Positions 17,774 to 26,158 of a stretch of DNA of 64,000 nucleotides are shown here, one piece after another. The notes beneath the pieces are model-generated. The model ran no database searches and was not told where the DNA came from. It worked only from the letters and a program-made list of their open reading frames with translations. A program made the position numbers and the translations under genes. Numbering within the stretch: position 1 is the first letter of the stretch; every line of letters begins with the position of its first letter. This DNA comes from Calothrix sp. NIES-3974 (GTDB taxonomy: Bacteria; Cyanobacteriota; Cyanobacteriia; Cyanobacteriales; Nostocaceae), in NCBI RefSeq assembly GCF_002368395.1, contig NZ_AP018254.1, positions 496,001-560,000 of the forward strand, in the 5' to 3' direction.

Positions 17774-19030
17774 ATGAGTGCAGAAATTATTTGCGTCGGT
17801 ACTGAATTATTACTGGGTGATATTCTTAACAGTAATGCCCAGTATCTAGCCCAGCAACTAGCCCAATTAGGTATTCCCCATCATTTCCAAACAGTTGTTG
17901 GCGACAATAAAGACCGAATTAAGCAAGTAATTGATATTGCCATCAAGCGAGCATCGATTTTAATATTTACCGGGGGACTAGGACCAACACCCGATGATTT
18001 GACCTGCGAAACCATTGCCGAATTTTTCCACACACCCCTGATTGAACATCCAGAAATAATTGAAGATATTAGGGCTAAATTTGCAGTTCGGGGACGGGTG
18101 ATGAGTCCTAGCAACCGCAAACAAGCTTTAATTCCCCAAGGTGCGCAAATACTCCCCAATCCCACCGGAACCGCACCGGGAATGATTTGGAATCCCCGTC
18201 CACATTTGCATATCCTCACCTTTCCCGGTGTACCCTCAGAAATGCATCGCATGTGGACGGATACGGCTATTCCCTATCTGTGTAGCCAAGGTTGGGGAAC
18301 CGAAATTATCTACAGTCGCAGTTTACGATTTTGGGGAATTGGCGAATCGGCTTTAGCGGAGAAAGTTTCCTCCTTTTTTGACCTGACCAATCCCACCGTT
18401 GCACCCTATGCGGGGAAAGGGGAAGTGAGATTGCGAATTTCCGCCAAAGCCAAAACGGTAGCTGATGCCCAAGCCCTAATTTTACCAGTGGAGGAGGAAA
18501 TTAAACAAATTGCCGGCTTAGACTTTTATGGTGTCGATGATGACACCCTAGCCACCGTGGTGGGAGAGATGCTCAAGCAACGACAACAAACCCTATCAGT
18601 GGCAGAATCCTGTACTGGTGGTGGCTTAGGACAAATGTTAACGGAAATATCCGGTAGTTCCGAGTATTTTTGGGGGGGGATTATTTCCTACGCAAACTCA
18701 GTGAAAATCCAACAATTGGGTGTAAATCCTGATGATATTCACCATTATGGAGCCGTCAGTGCGGAAGTAGCCAAAGCAATGGCAATAGGAGTGAAACAGC
18801 GATTAGGAACATCCTGGGGATTAAGTATCACCGGGATTGCTGGACCAACTGGAGGTACGGACAGCAAACCAGTTGGTTTAGTTTATATTGGTCTTGCAGC
18901 ACCCGACGGTAGTATTCTCAGCCAAGAACATCGATTTGGTAGTAACCGCGATCGCAATTTTATCCGTTTCCTCAGTGCAAATGCAGCCCTTGATTTATTA
19001 AGACGTTATTTAGCTGGAAAATTGGCCTAA
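17774..19030 (+). CDS. cinA: CinA family protein (competence/damage-inducible)
   Basis: A 418-residue two-domain protein. The N-terminal MoaB/MogA-like domain (1-170) starts MSAEIICVGTELLLGD and includes FTGGLGPTPDDLT. The C-terminal amidohydrolase domain (about 255-415) has the SVAESCTGGGLGQML and SITGIAGPTGGTDSKPVG motifs. In bacteria the C-terminal domain deamidates nicotinamide mononucleotide in NAD recycling, and the N-terminal domain can act on ADP-ribose-like substrates. Some CinA proteins are linked to recA and competence, but recA is not adjacent. Length and motifs are complete. Confidence 0.96.
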   Translation: MSAEIICVGTELLLGDILNSNAQYLAQQLAQLGIPHHFQTVVGDNKDRIKQVIDIAIKRASILIFTGGLGPTPDDLTCETIAEFFHTPLIEHPEIIEDIRAKFAVRGRVMSPSNRKQALIPQGAQILPNPTGTAPGMIWNPRPHLHILTFPGVPSEMHRMWTDTAIPYLCSQGWGTEIIYSRSLRFWGIGESALAEKVSSFFDLTNPTVAPYAGKGEVRLRISAKAKTVADAQALILPVEEEIKQIAGLDFYGVDDDTLATVVGEMLKQRQQTLSVAESCTGGGLGQMLTEISGSSEYFWGGIISYANSVKIQQLGVNPDDIHHYGAVSAEVAKAMAIGVKQRLGTSWGLSITGIAGPTGGTDSKPVGLVYIGLAAPDGSILSQEHRFGSNRDRNFIRFLSANAALDLLRRYLAGKLA

Positions 19031-19143
19031 CTTATACGAGAATAATAATAGCTGGCAGGACTTCAAGGTCAAATCAATTTCCCTCCTTGATGTTGGCAAG
19101 CTTGTGATGAGTGGTGATTCTAATACAGATAAAAAACTCCTAT

Positions 19144-19236
19144 CCTGCATTTCTCACAAGGGAGTCCCACATATAGTTCATTCACACTCCCCACTCCCTA
19201 CTCACCGTGAGGTTTGAGGAGTTTGTGAGAAATCCG
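19144..19236. repeat. Inverted-repeat element, ATTTCTCACAA family, short copy
   Basis: 93 bp from CCTGCATTTCTCACAA to TTTGTGAGAAATCCG, with the usual CTCCCCACTCCCTACTC tract between. It ends 54 bp before the start chosen for the STAS-like gene, in its promoter region. Confidence 0.65.
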
Positions 19237-19289
19237 AACCATATCCCTTAAAACAAAACTTGAAATCAACAAGTATCGCACACACCGGA

Positions 19290-19736
19290 ATGTCAACCAA
19301 CCTCCAGCTACAATCCAAAAATGATAATGGTATTACCAGTTTTATCATGAGTCTTTCAACCCTCCCAGCCCCACACGCTGAAAATAGCGTCACAATTTGT
19401 GTCACCGATGTCCTTGGAGATGTCTACTGCGTTGTCTGCGAGGATGGAAAGCGTGTCTACGAACATATCGCCAGAGCCTTCTTAGCAGGAAAACATGTTT
19501 GTTTATCATTCAAAAATGGCGAAGAAATCTCCTCTGCTTTTTTAGCGGAGGTATTTTTACGTTTATACACCAGCTTCTCAGAAGCAAAAATCGAAAATAG
19601 TCTCAGTCTTGTGGATGTCGAACCAGAAGATGCTGCCGATATTGCCTGCGTAATCCACGATGTCAAAGATTATTTAAAAGACCCTCAACGGTTTCGGGAG
19701 GCAATGATCGAAGTTCTAGGTGACGACTTGGAATGA
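19290..19736 (+). CDS. STAS-like (DUF4325-type) protein, possible antidote/partner of PIN protein
   Basis: 148 residues from the ATG at 19290; a TTG at 19260 and an ATG at 19347 are alternatives. The central part (EDGKRVYEHIARAFLAGKHV, CLSFKNGEEISSAFLAEVFL) fits the STAS-like DUF4325 pattern: an acidic Gly loop, a helix, a core strand, then the S-A-F-L helix. That fold mediates switchable protein-protein contacts. The protein is acidic (it ends VLGDDLE). Its stop overlaps the start of the PIN-domain gene by ATGA, so the two are translationally coupled. The small acidic protein upstream of a nuclease-fold protein resembles toxin-antitoxin order, but this is inference. Confidence 0.85.
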   Translation: MSTNLQLQSKNDNGITSFIMSLSTLPAPHAENSVTICVTDVLGDVYCVVCEDGKRVYEHIARAFLAGKHVCLSFKNGEEISSAFLAEVFLRLYTSFSEAKIENSLSLVDVEPEDAADIACVIHDVKDYLKDPQRFREAMIEVLGDDLE

Positions 19737-20296
19737 GTAGAACCGTCTACCCCATTGAATCCTATAAATTTACATCCGAGGATGGTGTCCTATTTGATGC
19801 CAATATTTGGATGTATATTTACGGGCCACCAAGTCATATTTCCTCCCAATATCGATACGCCTATACATCTGCCCTCAGACGTATTCGTGGTGCCGGGTGT
19901 CGAATTGTTCTCGACGCGTTAGTGTTATCCGAATTCATTAACGCATATGCCCGTTTTTTTTATAACAAATTACCTAACGACCAAAAACCCGGCGATTTTA
20001 AAATATTTCGTAATAGTATAAATTTTAAGCCAGTAGCAGAACAAATTGCCCGTCGAGCCAAAAAAATTTTAGATAAATCCGAACCAGCGAAAAGTCATTT
20101 TGAATCCAAAGAAATCATATCTATATTAAGTGAATATGCGGGGGGCGAGGCAGACTTTAATGACCAAGTTTTAGCAGAACTGTGTCGCGCTAACGATTTA
20201 AAACTAGTCACCCACGATGCCGATTTTACTGCCTCCAATATTACCATATTAACAGCAAACCCCCGTTTACTGAGTCAGCAACAAGGTGAAGGTTAA
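19733..20296 (+). CDS. PIN-domain protein, putative ribonuclease
   Basis: A 187-residue PIN-fold protein. The conserved acidic residues can be seen: Asp22 in GVLFDANIWMYIYG, Glu67 in LVLSEFINAY, Asp144 in GEADFNDQVLAELC and Asp162/Asp164 in LVTHDADF. PIN domains are metal-dependent RNases and are the toxins of VapBC systems. Here the partner is not a VapB-type DNA-binding protein but the STAS-like protein, with a 4-bp ATGA overlap. It ends 13 bp from the convergent cysK stop. RNase activity is inferred from family and residues only. Confidence 0.88.
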   Translation: MSRTVYPIESYKFTSEDGVLFDANIWMYIYGPPSHISSQYRYAYTSALRRIRGAGCRIVLDALVLSEFINAYARFFYNKLPNDQKPGDFKIFRNSINFKPVAEQIARRAKKILDKSEPAKSHFESKEIISILSEYAGGEADFNDQVLAELCRANDLKLVTHDADFTASNITILTANPRLLSQQQGEG

Positions 20297-20309
20297 CCGT
20301 TAACAGATT

Positions 20310-21245
20310 TCACAAATCTTGAAACATCACCGTACTTAAATACCGTTCCCCAAAAGAAGGCTGAATCACCACAATTAACTTCCCAGCATTTTCTGGACGC
20401 TTACCAACTTGAATCGCCGCAGCCAAGTTAGCACCCGACGAAATACCCGACAATAAACCTTCCTCCCTAGCCAATTTTCTGCCATAGGCGATCGCGTCTT
20501 CATCACTAACCTGAATCACCTCATCCAACAAGTCAGTCCGCAACACATCAGGAATAAATCCAGCCCCAATCCCTTGAATTTTATGGGGTCCAGGACTCCC
20601 TCCAGAAATCACCGGACTTTGCACTGGTTCCACCGCTACAGCTTGAAAACTGGGTTTACGTTGTTTAAGCACCTCCGCAATACCCGTAATTGTCCCCCCC
20701 GTACCTACACCTGCGACGACAAAATCCACCTTCCCATCCGTATCAATCCAAATCTCCTCCGCAGTTGTTTGTCGATGAATTTGCGGATTCGCCGGGTTTT
20801 TAAACTGCTGTAACATATACCCATTAGGCATACTGGCAACAATCTCCTCAGCCCGCTTGATCGCCCCTTTCATCCCCTCACTTCCTGGAGTTAACTCCAA
20901 CTTAGCACCATAAGCACGCAGCATTGCTCGACGTTCCATACTCATGGTTTCCGGCATTGTCAAAATAATCTCATATCCCCGAGCCGCAGCCACCATTGCC
21001 AAAGCAATCCCCGTATTACCCGAAGTCGGTTCCACCAATACGGTCTTTCCGGGTGCGATTAGACCCGCTTGTTCTGCAACTAACACCATATTTGCACCAA
21101 TTCGGTCTTTCACCGAAGCCGCAGGATTCATCCCCTCCAATTTCAAGACAATTTCCGCCACACACCCCTGAGCTTGAGGAATCCGATTCAACCTTACCAA
21201 TGGTGTTTTGCCAATCAATTCAGTCACATCACCCGCAATTCCCAT
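20310..21245 (-). CDS. cysK: Cysteine synthase A (O-acetylserine sulfhydrylase)
   Basis: A 311-residue pyridoxal-phosphate enzyme that makes cysteine from O-acetylserine and sulfide. The PLP lysine is Lys46 in [11 protein letters not shown]. The phosphate and substrate loops are [15 protein letters not shown] and [18 protein letters not shown], and the C-terminal serine loop is [15 protein letters not shown]. The start [19 protein letters not shown] is typical. It is cytoplasmic, single-gene and convergent with the PIN gene. Length is normal. Confidence 0.96.
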   Translation of the reverse strand: MGIAGDVTELIGKTPLVRLNRIPQAQGCVAEIVLKLEGMNPAASVKDRIGANMVLVAEQAGLIAPGKTVLVEPTSGNTGIALAMVAAARGYEIILTMPETMSMERRAMLRAYGAKLELTPGSEGMKGAIKRAEEIVASMPNGYMLQQFKNPANPQIHRQTTAEEIWIDTDGKVDFVVAGVGTGGTITGIAEVLKQRKPSFQAVAVEPVQSPVISGGSPGPHKIQGIGAGFIPDVLRTDLLDEVIQVSDEDAIAYGRKLAREEGLLSGISSGANLAAAIQVGKRPENAGKLIVVIQPSFGERYLSTVMFQDL

Positions 21246-21430
21246 GACCTTTACTCCTAATAAATCCCCAATTTACTACAAATAAAATGCCCGGAAAGAA
21301 AAATCTCTAGCAAAATCACAAATTCTTCAGCAAAAAGGTAAATTACGCTTTACACGGTCAAAAAGTCAAGCAGCAAAGCGGTAATAGAATAGCCTAAGAC
21401 AAGGCTACACCTACGTAATCAATACCCCAT

Positions 21431-21549
21431 ACCCGCATTTCTCACAAAACCCTAAAACTCATGGGGAATAGGGAGTAGGGATAGTCCGTAGAAGAAGGAA
21501 AATCAATCCGTTACTCAAGGCTTATAACTTACTCGTGAGAAATTCAGGC
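21431..21549. repeat. Inverted-repeat element, ATTTCTCACAA family
   Basis: About 119 bp from ACCCGCATTTCTCACAA to CTCGTGAGAAATTCAGG. The interior shares the GGAAAATCAATCCGTTACTC stretch with the copies at 6017, 43754 and 45265. Confidence 0.75.
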
Positions 21550-21558
21550 ATAGATCAA

Positions 21559-21664
21559 TCTAGTACAGGTTAGCGGAAATAAACCGAATATTGAATTAGT
21601 CAGAACTTTTATCTAGTACAGGTTGGCGGAAATAAACCGAGTATTAAGTTAGTCACAACTTTTA
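21559..21664. repeat. 53-bp direct repeat, two tandem units
   Basis: Two adjacent 53-bp units, each starting TCTAGTACAGGTT and ending AACTTTTA, differ at a few positions. The second is followed directly by the 138-bp tandem pair. A reverse-complement single unit lies within 28221-28379. Confidence 0.8.
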
Positions 21665-21666
21665 TC

Positions 21667-21940
21667 TAGTGACTATGCTCTGCGTGGTCACTCAGTCAGC
21701 GAGGGCTACTGCCTTCATTCACGAGGTAGGAGCTTCGTAGATTCCGCATCTATGCGGAGCATGGGTACGAGGAAAAAGGTAGGCGTATTTACGCCGCGTG
21801 GTACTAGTGACTATGCTCTGGGTGGTCACTCAGTCAGAGAAGGCTCTACCTTCATTCACAAGGTCGGAACCTTGTAGGTTCCGCACCTACGCAAAGCATG
21901 GGTGCGAGGGAAAAGGTAGGCATATTTACGCCGCGTGGTA
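21667..21940. repeat. About 138-bp direct repeat, two tandem units
   Basis: Units 21667-21804 and 21805-21940 both start TAGTGACTATGCTCTG and end in ATTTACGCCGCGTGGTA. Each holds inverted repeats such as GTGACTATGCTCTG...CACTCAGTCAG and the GAGGTAGGAGCTTCGTAG region. A diverged reverse copy is at 28221-28379. It has no ORF of note. Confidence 0.8.
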
Positions 21941-22029
21941 ATAGAAACTTGAAAAAATAGAACCACGCACTTTTTGTTTCTCCATGATTGAAACCAGGAG
22001 CTTGAGAACCAAACGAATTAATTACTAAA

Positions 22030-22200
22030 TTATTAATTAATTTGTAATTACGTATGCGAAGCGTTGCCACAGGCTATTACAAATTACGAATTACGTAGCT
22101 TGCTTCCCGCGTAGCGGGTATTACAAATTACGTACGCGAAGCGTTGCCGCAGGCTATTACGTAGACGCGTAGCGGCTTGCCGTAGGCTATTACAAATTAG
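22030..22200. repeat. Cluster of GCGAAGCGTTGCCGCAGGCT repeats
   Basis: Alternating copies of ATTACGTAGCTTGCTTCCCGCGTAGCGGGTATTAC-like (given here as its parts CTTGCTTCCCGCGTAG and CGGGTATTAC) and GCGAAGCGTTGCCGCAGGCT units joined by ACAAATTACG. Matching clusters lie at 51836-51921 and, as a single unit, near 27858-27885. They are palindromic and REP-like. Confidence 0.75.
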
Positions 22201-22450
22201 ATCAACGCAGAAAGCAATCAAAACCTGAGTACCAAAAACTAGCACCCCTCCACAACATATCCCGTACCCCACCCTCAAAACACCCGCACCCTAACCCCAA
22301 CAAATTTCTCAAACCCTTTCACCATCACCACATCAACACCACAAGTACCAACCTAATTAAATCAATAATTCTGATCCAGGCAAATAATCCTACCCCTAAA
22401 CTACCCTTCTGATATAACAACTATAGGATTTACGCAGAGATTCCCCTCTA

Positions 22451-22480
22451 CCCCCCCGTTACTGGGGGGGCTTCTTTTTA
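22451..22480 (+). terminator. Terminator-like hairpin in a repeat-rich gap
   Basis: The stem CCCCCCC / GGGGGGG with a 6-base loop is followed by CTTCTTTTT. There is no gene directly upstream on the plus strand, so it may be a relic or serve an unannotated transcript. Confidence 0.4.
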
Positions 22481-22481
22481 G

Positions 22482-22615
22482 GGCGTTGCTGAATACAAAT
22501 ATGAATTGAAAATTTGACGTTGTGTAGAGATGTAGGGTCGCTACGTCTCTAAGACGATTGTGGTTTCAATGCAAAATGTAAATAATCATAATTCATACCC
22601 AAATTCAGCAACGCC
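22482..22615. mobile_element. MITE-like element with GGCGTTGCTGAAT ends
   Basis: 134 bp with perfect 13-bp terminal inverted repeats, GGCGTTGCTGAAT and ATTCAGCAACGCC. A GTAGAGATG...CTACGTCTCT palindrome lies near its centre. Diverged single ends are at about 3068-3085 and 14782-14800. The rest of the gap 21246-23098 shows no convincing gene. Confidence 0.75.
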
Positions 22616-23098
22616 GTGTTTTTTCCCCACTCCCGACTCACTTTAAATTCAGAAAGAAAATCAAGGGGTTACTCAAGGCTCGTAACTGATTTGTCAGCAA
22701 TCCAGGAAAAGGAATCTATCATACAGTTATTTATACAGTTATTGAAATTACTTAAATTCGTTCAGCCAGAACAAACTTAATCACTAATATATCCCATGAT
22801 TATTATAGCTAGATAAAAAATGATTTCATCTGTCTTAAATTTATCTAGTCAAAATTATCTAATTTTGTCTGTTATCAAGAACTTTAAAAAAAATATCATT
22901 TACTGCCAAATTTCCAGAAATATTTTATCGATTATACGTAATTCAACAAAATTAATTACATACCTTATTTATCTGTTCCCTACTCCCAGTTTCCACGAAT
23001 AAACTTATTTTTTTCAATCAGGGTAATCCAATTTAATAACTAGCCAACTTTAGTGGAACAGTCCCTAACTTCCCAATTACTTATTATCTCATTCCAAA

Positions 23099-23383
23099 AT
23101 GAACCAAACTGACTCTCAAACCAACCCAGAAATCCCTCAAGAACGTCTCCATGAATACTTTGAACTAATTGATAAATTACTAACTTGTCCCAATGGACAA
23201 GAACCAGAAATTTTAGAAGCAAATAGCACACTATTAGATGCTGGTTTAATCCAAACCATGCTGAGAGTAAGTGCAATTTTTGCCCATGAAGGTAATTCAG
23301 ACGGTGCAGAATTTCTCGTACATGTTGCTCGTGAATTATCCAAAGCACTAGGATTCTATCCAGACCTATCTGTCAAGGAGTAA
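23099..23383 (+). CDS. Small protein resembling the N-terminal segment of cyanobacterial CHAT/TPR proteins
   Basis: A 94-residue acidic protein. The stretch YFELIDKLLTCPNGQEPEIL, then ANSTLLDAGLIQTMLRVSAI, matches from memory a conserved segment near the start of many large cyanobacterial TPR-CHAT proteins; here it stands alone. There is no signal peptide or catalytic motif. Its TAA is followed after two bases by the ATG of the next gene, so the two form one operon. Function is not known. A partner-recognition role is a guess from the shared segment. Confidence 0.8.
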   Translation: MNQTDSQTNPEIPQERLHEYFELIDKLLTCPNGQEPEILEANSTLLDAGLIQTMLRVSAIFAHEGNSDGAEFLVHVARELSKALGFYPDLSVKE

Positions 23384-23385
23384 AA

Positions 23386-23697
23386 ATGCAACTTAGTGCA
23401 ACAGAAGCTCAACAAATCGCCCTTGAATTTCTCTTGCAAGATTGGAATATTCCTGACGCAATTAGCGACTGGTTTGTAGTAATTAGTTCCCGACTCATGG
23501 GTCAGTATTGGTATATCGTTGAAATTGGTATCGCCGGACTACCAGACAGATGGTATATCCAGGTTTATGACACTGGTGAATGTGACCCCAATTACACTTT
23601 TGTCTCACCCATCAAAAGTACAGAGATTGATACTGACTTAGGTGAATTTCCAGCAATCATCGCCGAAGTTTTATCCTCAGAAAGGAATTCTCGCTGA
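23386..23697 (+). CDS. Hypothetical protein, second gene of a two-gene operon
   Basis: A 103-residue soluble protein that I do not recognise. It is rich in aromatic residues in its middle (QYWYIVEIGIAGLPDRWYIQ) and acidic at its end. The predicted pattern is an N-terminal helix (ATEAQQIALEFLLQDW) followed by several beta strands, a layout seen in some immunity-type and cystatin-like small proteins. It starts 2 bp after the preceding 94-residue gene, so the two are probably translated together. A good terminator follows about 200 bp downstream. Confidence 0.8.
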   Translation: MQLSATEAQQIALEFLLQDWNIPDAISDWFVVISSRLMGQYWYIVEIGIAGLPDRWYIQVYDTGECDPNYTFVSPIKSTEIDTDLGEFPAIIAEVLSSERNSR

Positions 23698-23894
23698 GGA
23701 TATAAAACTAAGTATATTTATATCTGACACGTCGATATATTTCTCTTTTAGTTTGTTGACAGTTGACGGGTGACAGTTCCTGTATTTCTCACGAGTTAAC
23801 TGTCAGTCTTGAGTAATAGATTAGTTTTCTGTCTACTCCCTGGAAGTTTCAGGTATTTGTGAGACTTCCAGTTGAATTATCTCACCATGAATCT

Positions 23895-23928
23895 ATCTCC
23901 ATTGTGTTCTCAAAATGGAGATTTTTTT
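23895..23928 (+). terminator. Intrinsic terminator after the 94/103-residue gene pair
   Basis: A perfect 9-bp stem, ATCTCCATT / AATGGAGAT, with a 10-base loop is followed directly by seven T residues. The rest of the gap up to 24198 is AT-rich with one degraded GTATTTCTCACGAG end and no gene. Confidence 0.8.
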
Positions 23929-24198
23929 CACTTTTCACAAACTGAAACACTTTTTCCAGTTGTATATAACTATAATTTTCTCCTGATACAAAAAGATTTC
24001 TAACTTCTCAGCCAATTAATCAACTGAAAATATATAATTAATCCCTATATAACAGATTTTTAGAATCAAACTAAAAATCAATAAAACTCAATAAACATAT
24101 TACAAAAAATCAAAAGTATTCGGGATAAATGTTAGTCGCTAAAATCTTATGTTATATTGATATTGTTATGTAATGTAAGCTACGATTACCTGTTCATT

Positions 24199-24534
24199 AT
24201 GATAACAGAAGACTTATTGGCGAAAGAGTTTTCACGCATAATCAAGCAATACTACCCCTCTATGGGTGAATTGTTAGATGGGTGTTATGTAAAGGTCATT
24301 ACATCCTATTGGGGAAGACCTCCAAAACGTTTACGATACGTGGGTATCTATTGTTCGGAGGAATTAATGCCAAAAATACAAGAAAAAAAAGAGTATTTGC
24401 GAGAAATTGCGGAAAACATGGGGCTAATGCAGGTTGTATTTTTGAATGCAACTAGACTTTTACGCGACCCAAAATCTCGACTCAAGCAAGCGGACCCTCG
24501 CTTGTGGTTAGAGTTACATTATGTGGCAGCATAA
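24199..24534 (+). CDS. Hypothetical protein (111 residues)
   Basis: Soluble, basic and helical protein (ITEDLLAKEFSRIIKQYYPS, then VKVITSYWGRPPKRLRYVGI) with no recognised motif. I chose the ATG at 24199; an upstream TTG at 24157 adds 14 residues of poor composition. It stands alone. It has an even codon pattern and a plausible alpha/beta layout, so it is probably real, but I cannot assign a family. Confidence 0.65.
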   Translation: MITEDLLAKEFSRIIKQYYPSMGELLDGCYVKVITSYWGRPPKRLRYVGIYCSEELMPKIQEKKEYLREIAENMGLMQVVFLNATRLLRDPKSRLKQADPRLWLELHYVAA

Positions 24535-24758
24535 TCAATTGCTTTAGAAGGTAAATAAACAGTATCGCTACAACCAGGAGAAGTACAATATTCAGGTGGC
24601 GTTGATAAATTAGTTAGATAAAAATAACTAATTTCCTGGTGCAAAAAATACAAAAAACTATTTTCTAAGACTTTATTATTTCTCATTCCTAATTCATAAT
24701 TAAGTTGGCGATAAGTAATTATATATCTGGTTAGATTCATAGCGATATTAGTGGTCAA
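24519..24758 (-). CDS. Doubtful small ORF, convergent with the 111-residue gene
   Basis: A 79-residue minus-strand frame overlapping the previous gene's 3' end by 16 bp. It has three internal Cys/Pro-rich residues near the end (STPPEYCTSPGCSDTVY) and an aromatic-rich middle. There is no recognised motif and no clear ribosome binding site. It could be a small gene or chance; it fills the otherwise empty gap 24535-24888. Confidence 0.3.
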   Translation of the reverse strand: MTTNIAMNLTRYIITYRQLNYELGMRNNKVLENSFLYFLHQEISYFYLTNLSTPPEYCTSPGCSDTVYLPSKAIDYAAT

Positions 24759-24888
24759 TGCTAGTGCAAGCTAAATAATGAAAAAGCTGTTAGTTACTAG
24801 CTGGAGTTTTGGAGCGCTTTTAATTATTCCCTACTCCCCATTCCCCGCTCCCTACTCCCTCTACATCAAGCGAGAAAAACCTAAATCT

Positions 24889-25257
24889 ATGAATAAAGCT
24901 TTTCTTCCACCCGATGATTTACCTCCCGTTCAACTAACACCCCATGATAAATTCATGCGTGTAGAATTTGAGCGTGGAATTGGACGATGTTTTTACCAAG
25001 CATGTGACCAAATTACACAAGCACTACTCTCCAATTGTCAGTGGTATGTCACCCTGAATGCAAATTTGGTGACACTCATTATTGACTGTCCAGATATTGT
25101 TGCCTATTGGCATATAGTTAGCAATATCCCCCAGTTGGGAAACCATCTTCAACGCATTTCCCCAGAAGCAAAAATACGTGTTTATCCTCCAACAGGAAAG
25201 GGTATGCCATTTGAAATTAGTGTCAATGAAATCTCAGCATATCGTGACTGGCTATAA
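24889..25257 (+). CDS. Hypothetical protein (122 residues)
   Basis: Soluble protein starting MNKAFLPPDDLPPVQLTPHD. I do not recognise the family. The frame extends upstream to 24778, but that part translates a CCCTACTCCCCATTCCC repeat tract (as PYSPFPAPYS), so the ATG at 24889 is the better start. The middle (NANLVTLIIDCPDIVAYWHI) looks like a beta-strand/helix domain. It is followed by a strong hairpin and then the convergent flavin reductase gene. Confidence 0.7.
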   Translation: MNKAFLPPDDLPPVQLTPHDKFMRVEFERGIGRCFYQACDQITQALLSNCQWYVTLNANLVTLIIDCPDIVAYWHIVSNIPQLGNHLQRISPEAKIRVYPPTGKGMPFEISVNEISAYRDWL

Positions 25258-25326
25258 TTTTTACGCATTTAATCAAAATAATGTTATTTAGCCAGTCAGT
25301 TCCTTGGAGAAAGATAAAACACTGCG

Positions 25327-25358
25327 GTGGAAAGCTTGACCTAGATTCAGCTTTCCAC
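25327..25358. terminator. Hairpin between convergent genes
   Basis: A perfect 10-bp stem, GTGGAAAGCT / AGCTTTCCAC, with a 12-base loop sits 70 bp from each neighbouring gene end. It has no T run, so termination is only a suggestion. Confidence 0.4.
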
Positions 25359-25428
25359 ATGGAAATCAAGATAGCTAACAAAGAATAGTCTGAATTTTAT
25401 CTCAGCAGCGACCCGATTCTCTGACAAA

Positions 25429-25968
25429 CTATTGTCGTAACTTTTGAGTGTTGTCCACTAAACTTTGGGCAAACTGATCAAAACGTTGGGAGAGTTTTTC
25501 GTCGAGCAATTTCCCATCTTGATCAAATGCTTTCCAAGCTTGTCCAATTGCGATTTGTTCGGGAATTACCCAACTGTGTACCCAGCGCATAATTACCCGC
25601 AAATCGTTGAGTGCATTACTGTTTGATTGTCCACCCAAGATACTAATCATCCCTGCAACCTTACCTGCAAGTTGATCAAAACTCATCAAATCTAAAGCAT
25701 TTTTCAACACACCACTAATACTACCGTGATACTCCGGTGTCACCAGAATCAAACCATCCGCATCATGGAAAGCTTTTCTGAGTTTTTCCACATCTGGATA
25801 GTCGGGATATTCATCCCCTCCATCACAAAATGGTAAATTCATCTCCCGTAAGTCTAAAATTTCGACTTCTGCACCTAGTGCTGATACTCGCTGTGCTGCA
25901 AGACGCAATGCTACCTGGGAATAGGAATCAGTCCTCAAACTTCCAGCGATACCAACTATCTTCACCAT
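25429..25968 (-). CDS. NADPH-dependent FMN reductase family protein
   Basis: A 179-residue flavodoxin-fold enzyme. The FMN phosphate loop is GIAGSLRTDSYSQ at residues 6-18, and the second flavin loop is TPEYHGSISGVLKNALD near residue 75. Family members reduce free flavin, quinones, azo dyes or chromate with NAD(P)H, and the sequence does not say which. It is cytoplasmic and single-gene, with normal length for the family. Confidence 0.93.
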   Translation of the reverse strand: MVKIVGIAGSLRTDSYSQVALRLAAQRVSALGAEVEILDLREMNLPFCDGGDEYPDYPDVEKLRKAFHDADGLILVTPEYHGSISGVLKNALDLMSFDQLAGKVAGMISILGGQSNSNALNDLRVIMRWVHSWVIPEQIAIGQAWKAFDQDGKLLDEKLSQRFDQFAQSLVDNTQKLRQ

Positions 25969-26158
25969 ATCTACGCTCCTAGCTAATCAAGAAAAATAAA
26001 CTCATAACGACTATGAGTTAAGTATAACGAAAAAATCTGCAAATGGTTAAGTTATGTGAATCAACCGAAGTTTGCTTGAATTGTGAAGGGTTAGTGGCAA
26101 TTATGGGGAGGATGTGTCATACTCCGTGCGTAGGAGTTGTAAATCAAATGCGATCGCA

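Noticed and set aside
21559-21664. Direct repeats that might start a CRISPR array
   Set aside because: The 53-bp units are directly adjacent with no unique spacers and only two copies.
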